Below, piece by piece: positions 18,594 through 27,471 of a DNA stretch of 64,000 nt (its first letter is position 1; each line of letters begins with the position of its first letter). Below the pieces are notes generated by a model. It did not search any database. It was not told the origin of the DNA and worked only from the letters and a program-made list of their open reading frames with translations. Made by a program: the position numbers and the translations under genes. Source of the stretch: Polyangiaceae bacterium (lineage in GTDB: Bacteria; Myxococcota_A; Polyangia; Polyangiales; Polyangiaceae); assembly GCA_019637295.1 (NCBI GenBank), contig JAHBVX010000011.1:143735-207734 (forward strand). The letters are read 5' to 3'.

Positions 18594-20381
18594 ATGTATG
18601 CACGGCACCGACACCTCGCCCTCCTGACGGCGCTCCTGACCCTGGTAGCGAGTGGCCCCGCCCTCGCCTGGATCGAGACCACGCTGCGGTCGGACGTGGT
18701 GACAGTCGACGTCGACCCGGACGGGCAGGCGACGATCCAACACGAGCTCGTGATGCGCATTCGGGGCGGGCCGCTGAAGGGCTTCGAGCTGGACGGAGTG
18801 GACGCCGACGCTGCCGTGCTGGCCAACGCGACGGTGGTTCCGGTCACCGGCGCGACCGCGGCGGACACCCTGCCGCTGCTGCTCGAACGACGGGAAGATG
18901 GCGTGCTGCGCATCGACGTAGACCACGCCCGTGGGTTGCGGCGCGGCACCTACCTCTTTCGCTTCGGCTACAAGACGAATCTCGCGGCACGCGGTCTGAT
19001 CGAGGCAGACGGCTCGAGCGTCGCGATCCGCTGGGTCGGACCCCGCCTCAGCGATGGGCTCGACTCGGCGCGGACCGTCTTTCGCTTGCCTACCGCTCCT
19101 GAGCCGCCGCGCCTCCCGAACCCGGAGACGGAAGCCATGAACGAGGGAGGGGGGGTATTCTTGTCGACGCTGCGTCGAGGTGCCGACAAGGACGAGCTGG
19201 AGGTCGTGCGACCGCACGTCGCCAAGGGCGAGCCCGTCGTCTGGCGGGTGCTCGCAAGTCGGCACGCTTTCCCGGCGCACGGCGCGGGAGGCGATACCCC
19301 GCGGGATCGACCCATGCCCACGGTGACGACCCCGCAGGAGCGGGTGGTGTTCGGCTCTGTGCTCGCTGGCGTCGCGCTGTTGATGGCGCTGCTCGTGTTC
19401 TTCAAGGAGCGCAGCGCGAACCTGGCGGCGACGGAGCGCAGCGCCCGGGCGCGCGCCCTGATCCCGCTACCGGGGTTCGCGCGGGCGGCCCTCGCCGGAG
19501 CCGCACTCGCGGGCGCCGTGGCCATCGCGTGGAAGACGGCCTGGCCAACGGCGGCGGGCGTGCTCTTGGTGCTCGCCATGGCGCTCGGCACTCAGCTCGG
19601 ACCACGGGAGATCCCCGCCTTGCGCGCGCCTGGTCGCTGGCTTCCTCTCAGCGACGCGGACGCTTTTCGCAAGGAGCGTGGGTCCGCCCCCGGCCGCTGG
19701 CTCGATGCGGGCACGCTGGCAGGGCTGTTGCTGTTCGTGTTGCTGCTGGTCGGCGTTCTGGCGGTCGCGGCTTGGCTGTTCCCACGGTCGCCGTATCACG
19801 CACTGTGCGCTGCGCTCGGCAGCGCAGTGTTGCTACCCGTCTTCTGCACGGGGCGCCAGGCGGCGCTGCCACCGGACCGTGCTGTCGCTCCAGCACGTCC
19901 GCTGCAGAACATCGCGACGCGGCTGAGGGAGAACGCCCAGCTGAAGGTGGTCCCGTGGGCACGGATCCCGAGCGGTCAGTCGGAGCCGGACGAGCTCCGC
20001 CTGCTCGTGATGCCTCGTCGGGCTCAGCTGGGGCTGACCGCCATCGAGGTGGGAATGGACTACCACGTCACCGGTGCCGGGGTGCTTCGGCTGCCGTGGG
20101 TGATGATTCGGGTGACCGAGGGGACGGAGGCGCATCAGGCGCTGCCGCGGTCGCTGAGGTGGACGCGCGGGCGCAAGGCCGAGGAGCGGGTGGCGTTGCT
20201 GCGTCCGGCGCTGCCCACGGCGGCCAGCTGCCTCGAGCTGGTGGCGGAGGTGGCCGCTGCGCTGACCGAGAAGCCCGCCCGAGCGCGTCGTCAGCCGGCC
20301 ATCAAGCTCACGAGATCCGCGGGCAGCGGCGCGGTCGCGGCGAACTCGGCTAGCGTCCCGTCTCCGGCCCACGCGACGTGA
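18594..20381 (+). CDS. Membrane protein with exported N-terminal domain, unknown function
   Basis: A 595-residue protein: a signal peptide ending Gly-Pro-Ala-Leu-Ala, then a ~220-residue beta-rich exported domain. About five transmembrane helices follow between residues ~245 and ~425, ending in a large soluble C-terminal part. The plan (secreted domain, helices, cytoplasmic tail) resembles DUF2207-type membrane proteins but I cannot confirm the family. The C-terminal 30 residues are low-complexity Ala/Ser/Arg and lie over the 3' end of the convergent pseudouridine synthase, a 91-nt overlap. No neighbour suggests a pathway. Confidence 0.65.
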   Translation: MYARHRHLALLTALLTLVASGPALAWIETTLRSDVVTVDVDPDGQATIQHELVMRIRGGPLKGFELDGVDADAAVLANATVVPVTGATAADTLPLLLERREDGVLRIDVDHARGLRRGTYLFRFGYKTNLAARGLIEADGSSVAIRWVGPRLSDGLDSARTVFRLPTAPEPPRLPNPETEAMNEGGGVFLSTLRRGADKDELEVVRPHVAKGEPVVWRVLASRHAFPAHGAGGDTPRDRPMPTVTTPQERVVFGSVLAGVALLMALLVFFKERSANLAATERSARARALIPLPGFARAALAGAALAGAVAIAWKTAWPTAAGVLLVLAMALGTQLGPREIPALRAPGRWLPLSDADAFRKERGSAPGRWLDAGTLAGLLLFVLLLVGVLAVAAWLFPRSPYHALCAALGSAVLLPVFCTGRQAALPPDRAVAPARPLQNIATRLRENAQLKVVPWARIPSGQSEPDELRLLVMPRRAQLGLTAIEVGMDYHVTGAGVLRLPWVMIRVTEGTEAHQALPRSLRWTRGRKAEERVALLRPALPTAASCLELVAEVAAALTEKPARARRQPAIKLTRSAGSGAVAANSASVPSPAHAT

Positions 20382-21202
20382 GAGGCATGTAGCGCGTGCC
20401 GCGAGGCTTGCCGGCGGGCGGCTGGGCTGCCGTACAGCACGTCCCCGAGTATGGGCAGCCCGGCGTGCGCTAGATGAGCGCGGATCTGGTGTCGGTATGC
20501 GCGACTGACCCGTACCTCGAGCAGTGTGCGGACGCCCCGCTCGATCACGCGGAACTCGGTGCGCGCGCTGCGCGCGCTGCGCGGAGTATCCCCGGAGTAG
20601 ACGCGTACTGCCGCGCCACCCTTCGGGTCCGGACCGATGGGTGCATCGATGACGCCGCTTTCCGGGACGTTGGGAGCCTCGACGATCGCGAGGTAGCGTT
20701 TGTCGATGGCGCCGGCCACGAGCGCACGGCGCAGAGCATCGAAGGCGCTCGGCCCCCGCGCCGCCACGACCAGTCCGCTGGTGTCGTTGTCCAGCCGATG
20801 CAGCATCCCTGGCTCCCTGGGGGAGTATCCCACCAGACACATCTCCGGGTAGCGCGCGATGAGCGCGGAGGCCAACGTGCCGCCTTCGCCCCGCAGCGGT
20901 GCGCAGGGCTGCCCGGCGGGCTTGTCCACGACCACCAAGTCCGGTCGCTCCAGGAGCACCGTGAGCGGCGCGTCAGGCTCGACGGGAACGCTGGCGCCGC
21001 CATCCAGGTGGACGTCGACTCGACAACCGGGGGCCGCGGGCTGTCCTTTGGTGGCGACTGTGCCGTTCACCGTCACGTGGCCTCGCGCGAAGAGCTCCGC
21101 CGCGCGCCGACGGCCGAGACCGGTGACGTTCTCGACCACGAGCTTGTCGAGCCGCTTGCCGACGTCCCGGGTGTCGACGACGAAGCTGATGTCGCGATTC
21201 AC
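20291..21202 (-). CDS. RluA-family pseudouridine synthase
   Basis: A 303-residue RNA-modifying enzyme that isomerises uridine in rRNA or tRNA. An S4 RNA-binding domain is at the N-terminus (Gly-Lys-Arg-Leu-Asp-Lys-Leu to Val-Thr-Val-Asn-Gly). The catalytic domain has the His-Arg-Leu-Asp-Asn-Asp-Thr-Ser-Gly motif, whose Asp is the nucleophile, and a late Arg-Xaa-His-Gln-Ile-Arg-Ala-His-Leu motif. This fits RluC/RluD-type enzymes; the exact target is not predictable. The GTG start overlaps the stop of the upstream gene (GTGA), so translation is coupled. The 3' 91 nt overlap the convergent membrane protein; both reading frames keep family-typical or plausible sequence there. Confidence 0.9.
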   Translation of the reverse strand: MNRDISFVVDTRDVGKRLDKLVVENVTGLGRRRAAELFARGHVTVNGTVATKGQPAAPGCRVDVHLDGGASVPVEPDAPLTVLLERPDLVVVDKPAGQPCAPLRGEGGTLASALIARYPEMCLVGYSPREPGMLHRLDNDTSGLVVAARGPSAFDALRRALVAGAIDKRYLAIVEAPNVPESGVIDAPIGPDPKGGAAVRVYSGDTPRSARSARTEFRVIERGVRTLLEVRVSRAYRHQIRAHLAHAGLPILGDVLYGSPAARRQASRHALHASHVAWAGDGTLAEFAATAPLPADLVSLMAG

Positions 21203-22605
21203 CACAGCCCCTGCACACCCGCCCCGTAGCCCGGGGCAAGGCCAGTCGCGACCGGAGTGCCCACCACGCCAGCCCAAGGCAACCAGCGCGCGGACGGTTC
21301 CACCGCGCGCGACTGCTCGACGCTGGGCGCTGTCACGAAGTAAGCCACGACGCCTCCTGCCAGGATACCGGCGCCGGTGCTGGCCAAGAACACCCGATCC
21401 TTGCCGGCGCTGCGAGCCTCACCGAACACGAGGGGGCTCGACGCGGCCGCGCCGGTCAGACCACCAAGGACTGCGCCCAGATCGATGAGCAGCACGCGCG
21501 ATGACGGCACCCGAAACTGCGTGGCGAGGGCGCCCATGGCGAGTACGCCCGTTCCCGCGCCGAAGCCAGCGCCTTTGGTCGGTGTACCCTCCAAGCTGCC
21601 TTCAACGGCGAACTCGGTCAGGCCGCCGAGCAGCAGCCCGAACGCGCCGCCGGAGTGGGTGAGCATCGCGCCGCCCTCGCCCATGCCCCGCAAGCTGAGG
21701 GAGGCGGTCGCCAGAGACATCCCGACGCTGGCGCCGAGCAGACCGTACATGTAGCGATCCGATGCCGGCTCGACGCCATATCCCTCGGCTAGCAACGAGC
21801 CGGACAGGGTCGGCCACCACGCGCCTGCCGAGAGGTACCACGCGTCACCCAGCCCAACATCCCACTCGTCCGCGACGATCATCGAACCGCCGAGCCCGAT
21901 CCCCGCGCCGAGCGCGATGAGCGGGTAGGTCAAGCGCTCGTCACTCGAGCCGCTCGCGCGCTGCAGCGAGAATCCCACGTAGCCGCCGAACGCGGCGGTG
22001 TTGACTGCCAGGACGGCGCGGCCCTGGGAGCGCGCGGGCGTCGCGTAGGCGGGAGCGAGTGAGGGCTCGGTCGCGTCCGGCGTGGGCGACGTCGTGGCGC
22101 TTCCCCGTCCGGCCGACACCAAATCGCGGAGCATGACCATGACTCGGATCGACGCGTCGCGCGGCTCGAGCTCAGCCGTGCGGACCAAGAGCACCTTGCT
22201 GTCGGGCGCCACCCCCACCAACCGAACGCGCAAGCGGCGCCCCACCACCTCGAGACGGGGAGAGATGACCCAGGTGCCCCGAGCGCGCTCGACCAGAGCA
22301 TCCTCACCGAGCGAGCGGCCGCTGGCGTCGACGCCGCCGCCCACATCCAGGGCGAGCCCCAGGTCCTGAGCGGCTTCGTGCAGTGTCGCGTCGAGCTGTC
22401 GCGCCCAGCGCGCGACCGCGGAGTCGTCGTTCGGCTCCGGGCGCACCAGGTCCCTGGCCTCGGCGCTGGGACTGGTCACGACCGTCGGCAGCAGGACGAC
22501 GTCGCTGGAGCTCGCGCCGGCGATTCGCGCGAACGAGCTGAGGGCGACCACGCTCGCGATGGATTGTATCAGGCCTCGCCGACGCACGCGGGCACAAGCC
22601 TGCAT
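21199..22605 (-). CDS. Exported protein of unknown function, hydrophobic C-terminal half
   Basis: About 468 residues. A signal peptide follows an Arg-rich start (Met-Gln-Ala-Cys-Ala-Arg-Val-Arg-Arg-Arg) and ends near Ile-Ala-Gly-Ala-Ser. A first domain of ~170 residues has strands with Val-Val-Gly-Arg-Arg-Leu-Arg-Val-Arg, reminiscent of lipoprotein or secretin-associated stress domains but unassigned. The second half is Gly/Ala-rich hydrophobic segments alternating with loops, which could be several membrane helices or a barrel. An ATG at 22650 is also in frame and would overlap the upstream barrel gene by 20 nt. The stop overlaps the GTG of the pseudouridine synthase. I recognise no family. 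Confidence 0.6.
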   Translation of the reverse strand: MQACARVRRRGLIQSIASVVALSSFARIAGASSSDVVLLPTVVTSPSAEARDLVRPEPNDDSAVARWARQLDATLHEAAQDLGLALDVGGGVDASGRSLGEDALVERARGTWVISPRLEVVGRRLRVRLVGVAPDSKVLLVRTAELEPRDASIRVMVMLRDLVSAGRGSATTSPTPDATEPSLAPAYATPARSQGRAVLAVNTAAFGGYVGFSLQRASGSSDERLTYPLIALGAGIGLGGSMIVADEWDVGLGDAWYLSAGAWWPTLSGSLLAEGYGVEPASDRYMYGLLGASVGMSLATASLSLRGMGEGGAMLTHSGGAFGLLLGGLTEFAVEGSLEGTPTKGAGFGAGTGVLAMGALATQFRVPSSRVLLIDLGAVLGGLTGAAASSPLVFGEARSAGKDRVFLASTGAGILAGGVVAYFVTAPSVEQSRAVEPSARWLPWAGVVGTPVATGLAPGYGAGVQGLW

Positions 22606-22630
22606 CACGCCGGCCAATCGCGCAATCGCG

Positions 22631-24178
22631 TCAGAACATGACCGTGGCATTCAGCCATGCGTCGAAGGCGTGGCTGTCATCCACCAAGAAGCGCCGCCCC
22701 GGCATGTTGATCCCGGCGCGGTAGTTGGGGTTGGGGATGCCAGTGGCCGTGAAGGTCTGAGCGCCGAAGCTGTCCGTGCTCGTGGACCGGCAAGGGCCGC
22801 TCTTGCTCACGTCGTCGCTGAAGTCTGGGTTGCAGGCCTGGTCGAAGGTGATGAAGTGGGACTGCACCAGAGTGTAGCCGCCGCCCAGGCCGAACTTCAC
22901 GTACTCGCCCGCTTGCCAGGTAAACTCCGTGCTGAACGTGTAGCGCCCGTGTTGCTGCACGTCCGTCAGCCCCGTGAAGAAGACTTTCTGCGAGTTGGGA
23001 TCGACGACGGATCCATTCGCGCCGTCATCGCGGTAGGCCGCGTAGTTTGGGTTGCGCATCGTGCGGGCGTCCGACGAGCCCAGTGCGTCGAACAACTCCG
23101 AATAGTCGCGGCCCTCGGAGCGATAGGTGCCCGCGAAGCGGAAGTCCACCGTGATGCGCTGGAACTGGTCGCGGATCTCCCAGGGGATGACCGCCATGCC
23201 GAGGATCATCGTGCCCTCGAGCGGGGGATGATTGACGAGGGACCCCTTCAGATCCGTCGCGCCGTAGTCGCTCGAGTCGTTCTGGAACTCGAACAGCGCG
23301 CGGAAGCCGCCGTAGGGCTCGATGTACTTGATGCGCTTGGACAAGTACGTGTGCAGCTGAAGGCCGGTGGTTCCGCGGCTCACGCCTTCTTCTCGCCCGC
23401 CGGAGAAGCTGCCCTCGAGCTGCCGGCCCTCGGCGTCCTGGAACTCCCCGCTGACGCCGTTGCGGTTCATGTCCGAGGGGTGTGCGCACTTGGTCTGGGG
23501 ACCCGGCTGGTTCAGCCCGTTGGTGCTCGCGTTGCAGGCGCGCATCGGCTCGGACACGCTGAAGCGGCCCTCGAGGCCGACCACCCAGGTTGGCTTCGTC
23601 GAGTCGCGGAACTGGTTCATGATCGCCGCGTCCAGTCCCACCGCCAGATACTCGATGCCGCTGCGTTTGGGCGACTCGAACGGGAGGCTGAAGAGCTGCT
23701 CGCCGGGGGCGCCGGCGAGCACGATCGACTGGACGCCGTCGCTGCCGTCCAGGCCTTCGAGCTTGCGTGTGTTGCTCAAGATGATCGGAAGGCGAAACGA
23801 CAGCGCGATGTCCTTGTACAGGCCCAAGCTCATCTTCGTGTTCAGGCGGCTCGTGCGCTCGGTGTACTTGGCGACGTTCATCGCATCGGACGCATAGCCA
23901 CCCGTCGTCAGCCCGGGTTGGTCGATGAACGACTCGCGGCGAATCTTGGCGTTCTTCCAAGTCTGCTGGAAGCCGAGCGAGAAGTGCAGGTCGAACGGGT
24001 CGTCCCCATCGAACGCGTCGACGACCTGGGTGATCTCCGCAGGCTCCCGCAGAACGGTCGGCTCACCGCGCAGTGGAGGCTCGCTCGCGGAGCCGAGACG
24101 CGTGACCAGCGCCGTGGCAATGCCCAGCGCCGGCGCTAGCCGGAATGTACGAATGGTGGAATTCGCCGGTTTGCCCAT
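22631..24178 (-). CDS. Outer-membrane beta-barrel protein
   Basis: A 515-residue protein with an N-terminal export signal ending near Gly-Ser-Ala-Ser. Amphipathic strands rich in Tyr, Phe and Gly run over the whole length, and the terminus is Ala-Thr-Val-Met-Phe, i.e. a C-terminal phenylalanine. Loops carry paired cysteines (Cys-Asn, Lys-Cys-Ala-His, Gln-Ala-Cys-Asn, Gly-Pro-Cys-Arg), which may form disulfides on the cell surface. I infer a large outer-membrane barrel; no substrate or family can be named. It begins the three-gene operon with the hydrophobic exported protein and the pseudouridine synthase. Confidence 0.72.
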   Translation of the reverse strand: MGKPANSTIRTFRLAPALGIATALVTRLGSASEPPLRGEPTVLREPAEITQVVDAFDGDDPFDLHFSLGFQQTWKNAKIRRESFIDQPGLTTGGYASDAMNVAKYTERTSRLNTKMSLGLYKDIALSFRLPIILSNTRKLEGLDGSDGVQSIVLAGAPGEQLFSLPFESPKRSGIEYLAVGLDAAIMNQFRDSTKPTWVVGLEGRFSVSEPMRACNASTNGLNQPGPQTKCAHPSDMNRNGVSGEFQDAEGRQLEGSFSGGREEGVSRGTTGLQLHTYLSKRIKYIEPYGGFRALFEFQNDSSDYGATDLKGSLVNHPPLEGTMILGMAVIPWEIRDQFQRITVDFRFAGTYRSEGRDYSELFDALGSSDARTMRNPNYAAYRDDGANGSVVDPNSQKVFFTGLTDVQQHGRYTFSTEFTWQAGEYVKFGLGGGYTLVQSHFITFDQACNPDFSDDVSKSGPCRSTSTDSFGAQTFTATGIPNPNYRAGINMPGRRFLVDDSHAFDAWLNATVMF

Positions 24179-24240
24179 GATCGACGTCGCCCGTGGCTAG
24201 CGGAAGCTAGCGGCGCACGGCCGAAACTGTCAACGGCGCA

Positions 24241-25158
24241 TCACCTTTTGGTCGCCGGAAGGCCCTTCCAGAGGCTGTCGGCCCGCCTCACACGGGTCTC
24301 CAGCGAGGCGCGGAGGGCCACGTCGGCGACCTTGGCCGCCGCGGCTCGGGCGGAAAAACAAGCCGAACGGGCCGCCCGCCGGCCCTCCACATGTGCTCGG
24401 GCCCGCTCGCCCAGGCTGACGGACGATTTTTCCGGCGCCAGCACCGCTCGGGCCTGGACGTTGGCGGCCTCGGCGCGGGCCCTGCAGGCCTCGGCCAGGG
24501 GTTCGGCGGCGCCTGGGCCGGTCAAGGTCCCGGGCTTCTTGGGATCCGTCAGCCGCTCGGGGCCGGTCCGCTTCGCCCCCTCGGCCGGGTCGGCCCATGC
24601 CTCGCCGGCCTCCACCGTCACTCGGGTGCTCCGCTCCGTGACCTCAACCACGATCTGCCCGCTGGCGAAGCGCACGGCGCCGTGCGGGGTCGCGATCAAC
24701 ACCTCCGAGCCGGGCCGGGAGCCGGCGCTGGCTGTCGTGCGAACTCGGCCGAAGGACAGCAGAGCGTGCTCCTCGCCAGCGACGCAGGGTAGCCCAAGCG
24801 CCGGGCCGTGCAGGCTCAGCTCGCGGCCGCTGGTCGTGTCCTTCAGCGCGATCTCCGAGTCGGCTCCGAGGGCGACGAAGGTGGTCCCATCGATGGCCGC
24901 ACCCGTGACTAGCGTTGCGCCGCCCTCGAGCCGCACGTCACCCGTCGCCAACAGCACGCGGCAAGCGACCCTGGGCGCTTGCGCCGTCGGCGGAGGCGTG
25001 GGCAGGGCGCTGGCCGCCGTCGTTGCGGACGGGCTTGCGGACGCGGGTGGCGCAGCCGGCTTCGGTGAAGCGTCGCAGCCCGCCCACGCGAGCGTCGCCA
25101 GCAGCGACGCCGCGAGCGAGCCGGCGCGTGAGGTTCGGGGGGGCTCAGTTCTCGTCAC
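24241..25158 (-). CDS. FecR-like domain lipoprotein
   Basis: A 305-residue lipoprotein: the signal ends Leu-Ala-Trp-Ala-Gly-Cys28, then comes a Pro/Ala/Ser linker to about residue 62. Residues ~65-190 carry a FecR-type beta domain, with Gly-Asp-Val-Arg-Leu-Glu-Gly-Gly, Gly-Ala-Asp-Ser-Glu-Ile-Ala-Leu-Lys and Thr-Pro-His-Gly-Ala-Val-Arg-Phe strands. The remainder is an Ala/Arg/Glu-rich helical tail, likely coiled-coil. FecR domains sense or scaffold in the periplasm. The start overlaps the phosphatase stop by 14 nt, so the two are co-translated; a role in the same signalling route is an inference. Confidence 0.75.
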   Translation of the reverse strand: MTRTEPPRTSRAGSLAASLLATLAWAGCDASPKPAAPPASASPSATTAASALPTPPPTAQAPRVACRVLLATGDVRLEGGATLVTGAAIDGTTFVALGADSEIALKDTTSGRELSLHGPALGLPCVAGEEHALLSFGRVRTTASAGSRPGSEVLIATPHGAVRFASGQIVVEVTERSTRVTVEAGEAWADPAEGAKRTGPERLTDPKKPGTLTGPGAAEPLAEACRARAEAANVQARAVLAPEKSSVSLGERARAHVEGRRAARSACFSARAAAAKVADVALRASLETRVRRADSLWKGLPATKR

Positions 25159-26515
25159 GAGGAGTCCGGATCGAGGGCGGCGGCGGCATGATCAGGGTCT
25201 TGCGGTTGTCGTCCTCGTCATCGTGCAGATCGAAGATCTCGTTGGTGACGTCTTCGGCCATCTCTTCCCGTGCGTCGTTGAGCTCTTGGCTCGTCTGCGC
25301 CAAGCGGTCCGCCAGAACGCCCAAGAACTGCCACAGGAGCTTGACGGCGAGCTGATGTTCCTTCCTCAGAATCTCAAAGAAGTCCGTGCGCCGAATGATC
25401 ATCAACTCGCTCGAGCCGTCGCTGATCGCCGTAGCCGAGCGTGGTTGGGAACGGATCAGCGCCATCTCCCCGAAGTGATCCCCGGGCGTGAGCGTGGCGA
25501 GTTGCGTACCGCCGTGCAGCACCTTCACCTTGCCGTTGAGCACGATGAACAACTCTTCCCCGCGCTCTCCCTCCTGGATCACCTTGTCGCCGTCTTCGTA
25601 CGCGGCCACGTCCGTGACCTGCAGCACTCGCAGCAGCTCCCGGTCGCTCAGGGGGCGGAATAGCGGCATACGCGCGAGTACGTCGCGCTTGCGCTGTAGA
25701 CGCTCTGCGCGGCTGTCGTCGCGCGCGCCGATGTCGCCCGCGGTCACGATCACCGCGGTGATGTTGTCGCTCCCGCCCCGGGTGTTGGCTGCGTCAATCA
25801 TCTCCTGGACGGCGATGTTGGCGTCCGGCCGCATGAGCAGGGCACCGAGGGCCTCCGGGTCCTCCTCGAAGTAGCCGGAGAGGCCATCGGTGCAGAGCAA
25901 GAATCGGTCTCCGGCGACGACGTCCACGACCAAGGTGTCGGGCTCGCAGTGCTCGTACACGCCGACGGCGCGCGTCACCGCGTTCTTGGGCGCCAGCTTT
26001 TCGACCTTCTCTCGCGGGATCTTCTTGCGCTTGATCAGCTCGTTGTAGACGTTGTGATCCTCCGTCAGCTGCTCGAAGTTGCCGTTGCGCAGGAGGTAGG
26101 CGCGGCTGTCACCTACATAGGTGATGAAGGCTTCCTTGCCGGTCATCAGCACGCTCACCAGCGTCGTCCCCATGCCGCGCTTGCTCGGGTCCTTGAGGGC
26201 TTCAGCGTGGACCTTGCTGGACGCACGGTTGACGGCGAACTCGAGCATGTTGATCACGTCGCGCTTGCTGACGTGGTCCGCCCCCGTCTTGCCGGCGGTG
26301 TAGTCGGCGAGCAGCTCCGCCTCGCGCTTGACCTCCTCGTGCACCGTGCGAACGGCCATCGCGCTGGCCACTTCGCCGGCCGCGTGCCCGCCCATCCCGT
26401 CGCACACGACGTACAGCGAGAGCTTCTGATCGACGAGGAAGTTGTCCTCGTTGTGATCCCGCTTCTTTCCGATGTCGGTCAATGCGGCGAACTGCGCCAC
26501 ACCACTGTCACTCAT
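25145..26515 (-). CDS. PP2C phosphatase with C-terminal cyclic-nucleotide-binding domain
   Basis: A 456-residue PPM-family Ser/Thr phosphatase with complete metal-binding motifs: Arg-Asp-His-Asn-Glu-Asp (residues 19-24), Val-Cys-Asp39-Gly-Met-Gly-Gly-His, Tyr-Val-Gly-Asp-Ser-Arg, Cys-Thr-Asp-Gly-Leu-Ser and Ser-Asp-Asn-Ile-Thr. From ~285 a cyclic-nucleotide-binding domain follows, its phosphate-binding cassette reading Phe-Gly-Glu-Met-Ala-Leu with a downstream Arg-Ser-Ala. The Glu and Arg needed to hold cAMP or cGMP are therefore present. The ending is acidic and helical. It is probably a soluble partner that removes phosphates placed by the Hanks kinases, tuned by a nucleotide. It overlaps the FecR-like gene by 14 nt. 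Confidence 0.92.
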   Translation of the reverse strand: MSDSGVAQFAALTDIGKKRDHNEDNFLVDQKLSLYVVCDGMGGHAAGEVASAMAVRTVHEEVKREAELLADYTAGKTGADHVSKRDVINMLEFAVNRASSKVHAEALKDPSKRGMGTTLVSVLMTGKEAFITYVGDSRAYLLRNGNFEQLTEDHNVYNELIKRKKIPREKVEKLAPKNAVTRAVGVYEHCEPDTLVVDVVAGDRFLLCTDGLSGYFEEDPEALGALLMRPDANIAVQEMIDAANTRGGSDNITAVIVTAGDIGARDDSRAERLQRKRDVLARMPLFRPLSDRELLRVLQVTDVAAYEDGDKVIQEGERGEELFIVLNGKVKVLHGGTQLATLTPGDHFGEMALIRSQPRSATAISDGSSELMIIRRTDFFEILRKEHQLAVKLLWQFLGVLADRLAQTSQELNDAREEMAEDVTNEIFDLHDDEDDNRKTLIMPPPPSIRTPRDEN

Positions 26516-26655
26516 GGCGCGCCCACCTTAGCGCGCCGCGTGGCCCGAGCCCAAGCGTCATGGTGATGGGGGGGCGCGCCCTGCGGGGGCGTCGAGCAAT
26601 ATCGGGCAATTTCGATCCGTCCGCTGGCTGGCGCGCCTCCGGGGCCGCTGCTCGG

Positions 26656-27348
26656 CTAGGGCGTCGATGGCCCGCTCAGCGTGCCGTCCTGGATCCACTG
26701 CAGCACGGACGCCGCACCCAGTCGCGCGACGATGACGTGATCGAGCAGCGTGATGCCAACCATGTCGCACGCGGTCAGCAGCACCTCCGTCATGGACACG
26801 TCGGCGGGGCTCGGATCCGCCACGCCGCTTGGGTGATTGTGAACCAGCACGATGGCGCTAGCGGCCGCCTTGAGCGCAGGGCCCAGCACGTCGCGTGGCG
26901 TCAATGCGCAGCCGTGCAGCCCGCCTTGCGCCACCCGCTGCGCCGAGCGCAGGCCGTTGCGGCCGTCGAGCGCGAGCATCCACACCTCCTCGTGGTCGAG
27001 CGGCGCCAGCCGGGGGCGAGCCCAGGACACCACCTCGTCGAAGCCGCTCAAGCGGTCCGGGAGTCGAGCCAACCTCAGCGCGTGGGCACGACGACCAAGC
27101 TCGAACGCGGCTGCGAGGCGGCGCACACTCGCCGGCTTGAGCAGGGCGAGCTCCGTCCGTGCCTCCTCGCACGCGCGCTCCAGCTCGTCGATGCTACCGG
27201 CCTGGCGAACCAGCGAGCGGGCGGCGGAAGCGTCCCGGCTGCCCACCACCAGCGACACCAGCGCGTCATCCGGCAAGTGTGGGGTCACGGGGGGCGGCCG
27301 CCGGGCGCTGGGCGGCTCGTGAGGAACGCAGGGGCGGGGAGTGCTCAT
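26656..27348 (-). CDS. radC: RadC family protein (JAB1/MPN domain)
   Basis: A 230-residue protein with a helix-hairpin-helix-like N-terminal half and a C-terminal RadC/JAB1 domain. The metal motif His-Asn-His-Pro-Ser-Gly with a later Asp in Pro-Ala-Asp-Val-Ser and an upstream Glu in Asp-His-Glu-Glu-Val-Trp matches the JAMM-like signature of RadC. The family was first tied to DNA repair, but its actual activity is unsettled. I start at the second Met (27348); an in-frame Met 13 codons upstream gives an atypical Cys/His-rich extension. It lies alone between the phosphatase and cinA-like genes. Confidence 0.85.
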   Translation of the reverse strand: MSTPRPCVPHEPPSARRPPPVTPHLPDDALVSLVVGSRDASAARSLVRQAGSIDELERACEEARTELALLKPASVRRLAAAFELGRRAHALRLARLPDRLSGFDEVVSWARPRLAPLDHEEVWMLALDGRNGLRSAQRVAQGGLHGCALTPRDVLGPALKAAASAIVLVHNHPSGVADPSPADVSMTEVLLTACDMVGITLLDHVIVARLGAASVLQWIQDGTLSGPSTP

Positions 27349-27427
27349 GGCGTCAGCCCCGATGCACGCCGCATGCCGGCGCGCCATGCCACGAAAATGA
27401 GGGAAATGTCGGCCGTCAACCTGGCGC

Positions 27428-27450
27428 CTGGCGGCCAGGCTGGCCGCCAG
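27428..27450. terminator. 10-bp perfect hairpin downstream of cinA
   Basis: CTGGCGGCCA and TGGCCGCCAG form a perfect ten-pair stem around a GGC loop, 21 nt after the cinA stop. There is no U-rich tract on either strand, so an intrinsic terminator is not certain; it may stabilise the 3' end or help Rho act. A closely related hairpin is at 45438-45460. Confidence 0.4.
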
Positions 27451-27471
27451 AGTTCGCCATGTGGCGGGCGG

